From Vermamoeba vermiformis (taxonomy: Eukaryota; Tubulinea; Echinamoebida): a stretch of DNA of 64,000 bases. The notes under the pieces are model-generated. The model was not told where the DNA came from. It saw only the letters and a list, made by a program, of their open reading frames with translations, and made no database searches. The stretch spans positions 248,001 to 312,000 of the forward strand of contig JBEWZL010000101.1 in the NCBI GenBank assembly GCA_045837725.1. Direction: 5' to 3'. The number at the start of each line of letters is the position of its first letter. Within the stretch, counting starts at the first letter, position 1. This document shows positions 58,467 through 64,000 of this stretch, one piece after another. A program made the translations under genes and the position numbers.

Positions 58467-61400
58467 TTAATTTGTGCATTTTTGCGCACAATTTCCACAT
58501 GATTCAAAGCAGATCTTCGTACATTGATGTCCACAGGGAAGTTTTCGTTGACAAGGTTCGTAGCAGATGTATTTGTCGTGACCATCAGGGTGACAGTTCT
58601 TCTTGCACTCGTGGCCACAGCTGAGTTTAGCGCCACACGGTAAAGTGCATCCGCCGTCCTTGGCCTTCTCTCGTATGTCAAGGCCCGTTTTGACGAGCAC
58701 GCTGTTCTCTCTGTGGTTCTGGCAGCACAACTTCAGCTCAGGTCCGATGTTCTCGTTGGCCCGTAACAATTGAATAACTTCGCGCCAGAGAGGGCTTTCT
58801 TGTTCGAGTAACTGGGCATTGCCGATCATATAGAAGGCATTGCGAGCACGTGAAAGTGCGACACAGACACGATTGGATATTTTCAAGAAACCAATGCTCT
58901 TCTTGTTGTTGCTGCGCACGAGCGACAAGATGATAATGTCGTTCTCTTCGCCTTGAAAGTTGTCAACTGATGACACTCTGATCGAGGAACAGCCTTCTCG
59001 AATCTTGTTGTTCTCTTTGAGCTGCTCTTTGATACGGAACAATTGTTGCAAGTACATCGTGAGGACTGTAATCTTCTCGGGCTGATAACCTTGTTGGATT
59101 AAATAAAGGCACAGATTGGCAACGAGTGACACCTCATGCTCGTTGATTTTGCTCGTCGAATCACCTACGGTCTGCTCGGACACGGTATGGTCGAGGAAAA
59201 ACACGTTCTTAGCCACCCCTCTAACAGTCCTAGGATGACCGTACACCGTTGGATGGTCGATCAGTTGTTTGTTGTAGATAGGTCCAATCAGCTGCGATAT
59301 CTCGGGTCGCATTCGGCGTTGTGTCAGAAGCTTGCGGTAGGGAACTTTGTTCTTGGTCATGCGTTCAAACAGCGACACATCCAAGTTGTACTTCTTTGAC
59401 AACGCGTACACTGCAGTCGACGGTCTGAGTTGTTGATGATCACCAATCAGAATCAAGTGTTCTGTGTCTTTTGTCAGTGCTGTGATGATGTGTGCTTCGA
59501 GCACTTCTGCTGCTTCTTCAACGATCACAATCTTGGGTTTCAATGCAGCCAACAGGTCGACGTTCTTGGCGGCTGCAGTCGTGGTCATGCCGATCACGTT
59601 GGCTTGTCTTAACAATGTCATGGTTCGGACGTGATTCAGCTCTTTCATCTTGCGACACAGACTGCTGTACTTCTCGTTCAGTCGTCTCATCTCTTCTTTC
59701 TGCTCAGTACGCTGCTCGTGCAACAAAAAGCTGTGAATCTGTCTTCGTGCATTCACGTCAATGTCCCATAAGTTGTCCACCTTGTACACGCGATTCATCA
59801 AGTCCGAGAACTGATCTTCGGTCAAGACGTCTTCCACTTCCTCAACTTGTTGCACGTTGAAAACAGCGTCCACGTTCTTGTTTTGTCGCTGTGCCAAGTC
59901 CGTGTCCTCTTCATCCTCTCGCTCGGCAAGTAACTCGCCCAACGCGTCTTCATCAATTTCATCGTCCAACTCTTCCTCGTCATCGATGTTTTCGGACTTG
60001 GTTTGAACTTCTTCGATCTTGACTGATGCAGGCACGGGCTTATCGCTTTTCTTTGTGTTGCTGGCGACTTGTTTGGTACTTCCTTTGGTGGCTTGCTGCT
60101 TCTTTTCCTCTTCTAGCCACTTCTTTAGAACTTGGCTCTGGTGCACGCCCTTGCCAGGGCCAGTCAACAGAGTGTCCACTTGTTCTGGATGGAATACCGT
60201 GTCCAGCACACCGAGGCTGATGTAAGACGCGCTTAATTTGTCCGCTACATCGAGGATCTTATTCTTCAAGTCTGCAATCTCGTCCAAGAGCTGATATCGT
60301 TGGATCATGATAGACTTGTCCACGTTCTTGTTCCAGTGGGGCGAGAATAAACTACATTGCTCGCGCATTAACTCGCTCTTAGATCTGCCTCCCAAACGAA
60401 TGATCTTCTTTTCAAACTCGTAAATTCCTTCTAAGAATTGATCGAGTGCATGATTGGTGTAGCACACGCACAGAATAGGCCTCGGTGATTTGTTCTCCAA
60501 CATCAGCTTGGCTGCTTGAAGACCTACATAAGTCTTGCCAGTGCCGGGTGGGCCTTGAACAATGGCGAACTCTTTGGTCAGGATTTGTTCGAGTGCTGCT
60601 AGCTGACTGGCATCAACCATAGGTCCTAACTCGCCTGGCTCAGGCCACGAACCGAGTACATGCATGCGCGGCTGTAAGGCACCAGGGAAAGCGGATGAGA
60701 CTGTCCACAAGTCATTGTTATTTGGCACGGCGTCACTGGTGAGGTACTTGGGAGGTCTAATAGTAGTACTGTAGCGCAGCAAATAATCTTGGAACGGCAA
60801 GTTGTCCTTCGTCTGTAAAGCTCTCAGCACGGGTCCAAATGCCTCAAAATAAGCTGCTGAGGCTTCTATGATCGTGTAGACTTTGCCGGTGTGAAAGTTT
60901 GGATCATAACCAGCTGTTAGCTCAATATCAAATTTGCCCTACAATTGTATCAGTGGTTAGAATCGAAATCATATATTGCTATTCGAATAACATACTTGGG
61001 CTAGCTTCTTTTCATCGCGATCAGCAACCGTTGCCCAAAGCAGATCTGAAGCGAAGTTGTCGCAAGACAAGCACAGCAATGAACCAGGCATCAATCGCTT
61101 CGACCGAGCCCAATTAATCTTGCTAGAGATTTGTATTTGATAGAATACACCTTTGAAGTCTAAGCGTGCACCCAACACGAGTGCGTTGTTGTAGATCTTG
61201 ACGCAAGTTAACCGCTTGTCCACAATTCCGTGGTGCAGGTTGTACACTGCTCGTCTGAGATCTGCAAATGCGTCTTCGTGAAGCAGTCTGAAGTGCATGT
61301 CGAGGTAGTCGTCAACACTGTCATAGTGCTCGCCTTCCACTTTGTTCTTACGCAGATCCTTCGCTACTGGACTAGCGAACATTTCTTCTTTACTCGGGAA

Positions 61401-62235
61401 TAGCGCGATGCGACGATAGTCTACGGGTAATAATATAATGATTAATTTTCTAAATTGTTGCGCTTTTAGTCTTCGTCTTACCACTGCTATTTTGCGTGTC
61501 TTTATTGTTCGCGAGATCCATCTGGCGCTGTTGTTGAAGGATGTAATCTTTTCTAATGATCAAGTTATCCAACTCATATAATACGCTATCTTCATAGAGG
61601 TCCTCGTTGGCGATGAAATACTCGATGAGCGGATCTACTTGAGTGATGGACTCGGGCTCTAATGTGAGCAAGTGAGAGAGCAGCTTGATAAGTCTCGTAG
61701 CATTCTCCGTATTCAGCCTGACGGAGGAGTAGCGTAGACGAGTTTCCAAATTAAGGAAGAACTTGGTCTCCAAGACTAGTTCGTACAAAGTCGCACTTGC
61801 AGTGGTCCGGATGTTGTCCATAATCTCGGGCAAAGAAAGGATTTGGATGACCATCAGCGGCATATCACCTCTCTCAAACACCACAGTGCCATCCAAGGCA
61901 CTACGAAATTTGTTTGCGTCTCTGCCGGTGAGATTCGAGAGGATTTGATCAGGATCTGACGCTAGAACTTTTCTTAGCCAAACAATTAATTGGCCAATAT
62001 TCCAAGCTACTTCTTCGCGTGGCTTATCTTGTCGTGGAGGAGGTCTACCACGTTGCGTGTCACCTCTGCTGGGATTCGATCGTCCTCGACCACCATTTGC
62101 TTCATTATTATTCGCTTGATATTCATTATTGCTATTATAATAATTGTCATTGCCGCGACCTCGTCCTCGACCTCTGTTGCCTCTTCCTCGACCAGATCCA
62201 CGCCCTCTGTTACTGCTTGGGCCGTCCTTCTCCAT
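58467..62235 (-). CDS. ZNFX1-type helicase, truncated tandem paralogue B
   Basis: Same strand as paralogue A and about 310 bp downstream of nothing but spacer. True ATG is 62,233-62,235 (MEKDGPSSNRGRGSGRGRG); the upstream TTAG suggests a 5'-UTR intron. It shares the RG-rich tail, helical part (LFPSKEEMFASPVAKDLR), Walker A (VQGPPGTGKTYVGLQAAKLM), VIVEEAAEV, DHQQLRPSTAVYAL, QRRMRPEISQLIG and SRARNAFYMIGN. After the first two NFX1-type fingers (CGHECKKNCHPDGHDKYIC, CGHQCTKICFESC) it stops at NCAQKCTN. The remaining fingers, TPR-like helices and RZ finger of A are missing. Between its stop and paralogue A an acceptor-like TTTTCAG precedes another short open stretch (SICKLCPLEAEVLC), perhaps an alternative or relict exon. 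The helicase is intact, so it may function without the RZ module. Confidence 0.88.
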
Positions 62236-62616
62236 AATGGTCTTTCTAATACCTAAAATTAGCAATTAGTAATTTATTAAAAATATTTTGGGCCTAATTA
62301 AGAACCAAACGAAAGGAGAGACAGATGCCGCTACTGGCTAGCTCCGTGTTTAATTAAAACATAGAATAAACCTTTTTTGAAATACGTCGTACTTTAAAAT
62401 AAGTAGAGTACGCCTACTGTTCAACAAAAGCTTGATCCAGCTCTTGCGTAATTACAGATGCAGTTTTTCAAACGGCTTGAAAGTGTCCGCACGGTGCAAT
62501 AACCGATGGAGACAAATCTTTCAAACGTTTAGGGTGCACCGATCTTGAAAAATCGAATAAATTAGTTTTCGAGACACTTTTTGATTCTCTTTTACCAGCG
62601 ACACTGAACAACACAG
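62236..62616. promoter_or_regulatory. Divergent promoter region between ZNFX1-B and SURF2
   Basis: About 380 bp with no supportable ORF and no recognised motif beyond AT-rich sequence and a possible 5'-UTR acceptor for ZNFX1-B near 62,257. Confidence 0.3.
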
Positions 62617-63882
62617 ATGGACGCGCAAATTAAACAATTTTTGGAAGCTAACGCTCCCCACTTCGAAGTAGCCGTCGAAGGCAAATCTGTAAGCTTAAAT
62701 TTTACGCACGTGTAATTCTGTCTTCTCGATCCACAAAAACGTGGGATCGAGGTCTCCGCACTGGTCAAATTAATACTTGACCTCTCGGACAATATGCACG
62801 ATCGTACTTTCTTCCTATTTTTCCTTACATATTTACTAAATTTTGTTCTCTAATTTTTCTACATCCAATCAGATCCGATGCAAGCTTACAAATCACGAAA
62901 TGCCAATGCGCATCGATGTCCTGAACAAACATATTGAGGGAAAGAAGTATAAACATATGGTAAGTCTTATTTTTATTGCGGGAAGCCATTAGAAAACCCA
63001 AATTTTTTCGGGATCTGAGTCTTGTCTGCGCCACGGCACGATTTTTATAAATTACCAAGCGTCAGAATATTCAATAATAAGCTCATTAATGAATTAAATC
63101 ACAATAACGTAACCATTACAAATTATTGTAACCGCCCACAAACTTTTTTGGTTGGATCTGGTGTGATTCTAACGTTCTCGTAATTCTGTAGAGAGACTGG
63201 TACACGCAAGACTTCACAAAATACGAGCCCTATATTGTGCCACATAGAACTAATGTGTAAGTGCAAATATCAAATAATGTAGCATCAATCCAACATCTAA
63301 CTCTCGATCAGAAAACTGCTCTATTGCAACGTTACAAAAATGGAATTAAACAAGATTCCCGAAGAAATTGAGGCACATATTAATGGAAGAAGATACAAAA
63401 AGCTGCTAGGTAAGCTTTTGCACCATAAATCCGGATACGAATCCAGATCTCCGTACTAACCCACGCGTTTAGAAATATTCACCGCCAGATATAACAAATA
63501 CAACAAACCTCTGGCAGAAGGCGAAGAGCAGTTCATTGTAGAGTCTTCAGAGGAAGAAGCAGACGATCAAGATCAACGGTCAGATGAAGAAATGTCCGAT
63601 GTCGACGGAGAATTAGAAGAAGAAGACTCTGACTTTGAAGTCGTGCCCACGAGTGATAACTTTGAGGCTATTGGCTCAGCTAAAAAAGCCGAAGATGACG
63701 ATTTCGATTTCAGCGTAGTGGCTAATGGTAATGCCGGAAACGACGATGCTATGGACGAAGACGAAGACATGCAAGGTCCTGCTGCTAAGAAACAGAAGAT
63801 TAGCCAACAGAATAGCAAAGCTACAAGTAACGGCAACAGTAACAACAACAGCCGAAAGCGAAAAAAACCGCAACAAAATTAA
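62617..63882 (+). CDS. SURF2: Surfeit locus protein 2
   Basis: Nucleolar protein; in animals it binds free 5S RNP components. Five or six short exons from the ATG at 62,617: MDAQIKQFLEANAPHFEV, IRCKLTNHEMPMRID (the SURF2 KVRCTLTGHELP block), NKHIEGKKYKHM, PYIVPHRTNV, LLYCNVTKMELNKIPEEIEA, HINGRRYKKLLEIF. Then a long acidic tail (EEEADDQDQRSDEEMS) and a basic end (KKQKI to RKRKKPQQN) like a nuclear/nucleolar signal. Order and spacing match SURF2; the acidic tail is longer than some. AATAAA lies about 35 nt past the stop. Confidence 0.88.
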
Positions 63883-64000
63883 ATACCAAAAAAACTAATA
63901 TAAACACCCTTGCGAAATAAAACTTGTATAGAAACCTTTTAAAACTACGTAATTATGTTATCTACACGCAAAAAGGATTTTATTTTACACATCAACATGA

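Noticed and set aside
63573-63848. Hydrophobic-looking minus-strand ORF opposite SURF2
   Set aside because: Artefact of reading the acidic Glu/Asp/Asn-rich tail backwards, which yields Leu/Ser runs.

Overview
This is a gene-dense stretch of eukaryotic nuclear DNA: about 28 protein genes in 64 kb, nearly all split by short introns (mostly 45-80 nt, a few of 150-570 nt) on both strands. Introns are mainly GTAAGT/GTACGT...AG, often with a clear CTAAY branch-point-like motif, and AATAAA signals sit close behind many stop codons. The gene set (ligase III, NSMAF/FAN, SURF2, NXF1, PITP, ZNFX1-type helicases with an RZ finger, a claudin-like four-TM protein) suggests an opisthokont with a compact genome, probably a small animal or a close holozoan relative. 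The lineage is an inference; no rRNA, mitochondrial or species-specific marker is present.

Layout. 0-9.3 kb: DNA ligase III (-), acyl-protein thioesterase (+), D-2-hydroxyglutarate dehydrogenase (-) with a tRNA-Arg inside a GC-AG intron, and a double SET-domain methyltransferase-like protein (-). 9.5-14.3 kb: a tiny membrane protein, a coiled-coil protein, an unusual fusion of a neuronal-calcium-sensor module, an inositol-polyphosphate kinase and a C1 domain, and a GPI-anchored-looking surface protein. 14.8-23 kb: NXF1, an LRR protein, a multi-TM transporter-like protein, 6-phosphogluconolactonase and a TMEM42-like protein. 23-34 kb: TDP1, a claudin-like protein, PITP, a four-TM protein and NSMAF. 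34-40 kb: a P1B metal ATPase with a very long Cys/His-rich N-terminal tail. 40-52.8 kb: the region of recent rearrangement, with copies of the ATPase last exon, a two-gene unrecognised family (here called family X), a 56-residue protein, LDHD, a divergent beta-tubulin, a membrane-anchored EEP nuclease-like protein and an RRM/zinc-knuckle/F-box/ankyrin protein. 52.8-62.2 kb: two tandem ZNFX1-type genes, the second truncated. 62.6-63.9 kb: SURF2.

How the genes may relate: LIG3, TDP1 and the EEP protein fit single-strand-break or end-processing repair. D2HGDH and LDHD are paralogous mitochondrial FAD enzymes for D-2-hydroxyacids. The NCS-IPK-C1 fusion, PITP and NSMAF belong to lipid/inositol signalling. 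The strongest candidates for something undescribed are the NCS-IPK-C1 fusion, the metal ATPase with its CC-repeat tail, shared heat-shock-type element and upstream hairpin, the RRM-CCHC-F-box-ankyrin protein, and the small-gene/ATPase-exon/family X duplication module. No CRISPR array, prokaryotic operon or recognisable viral or transposon element was found.
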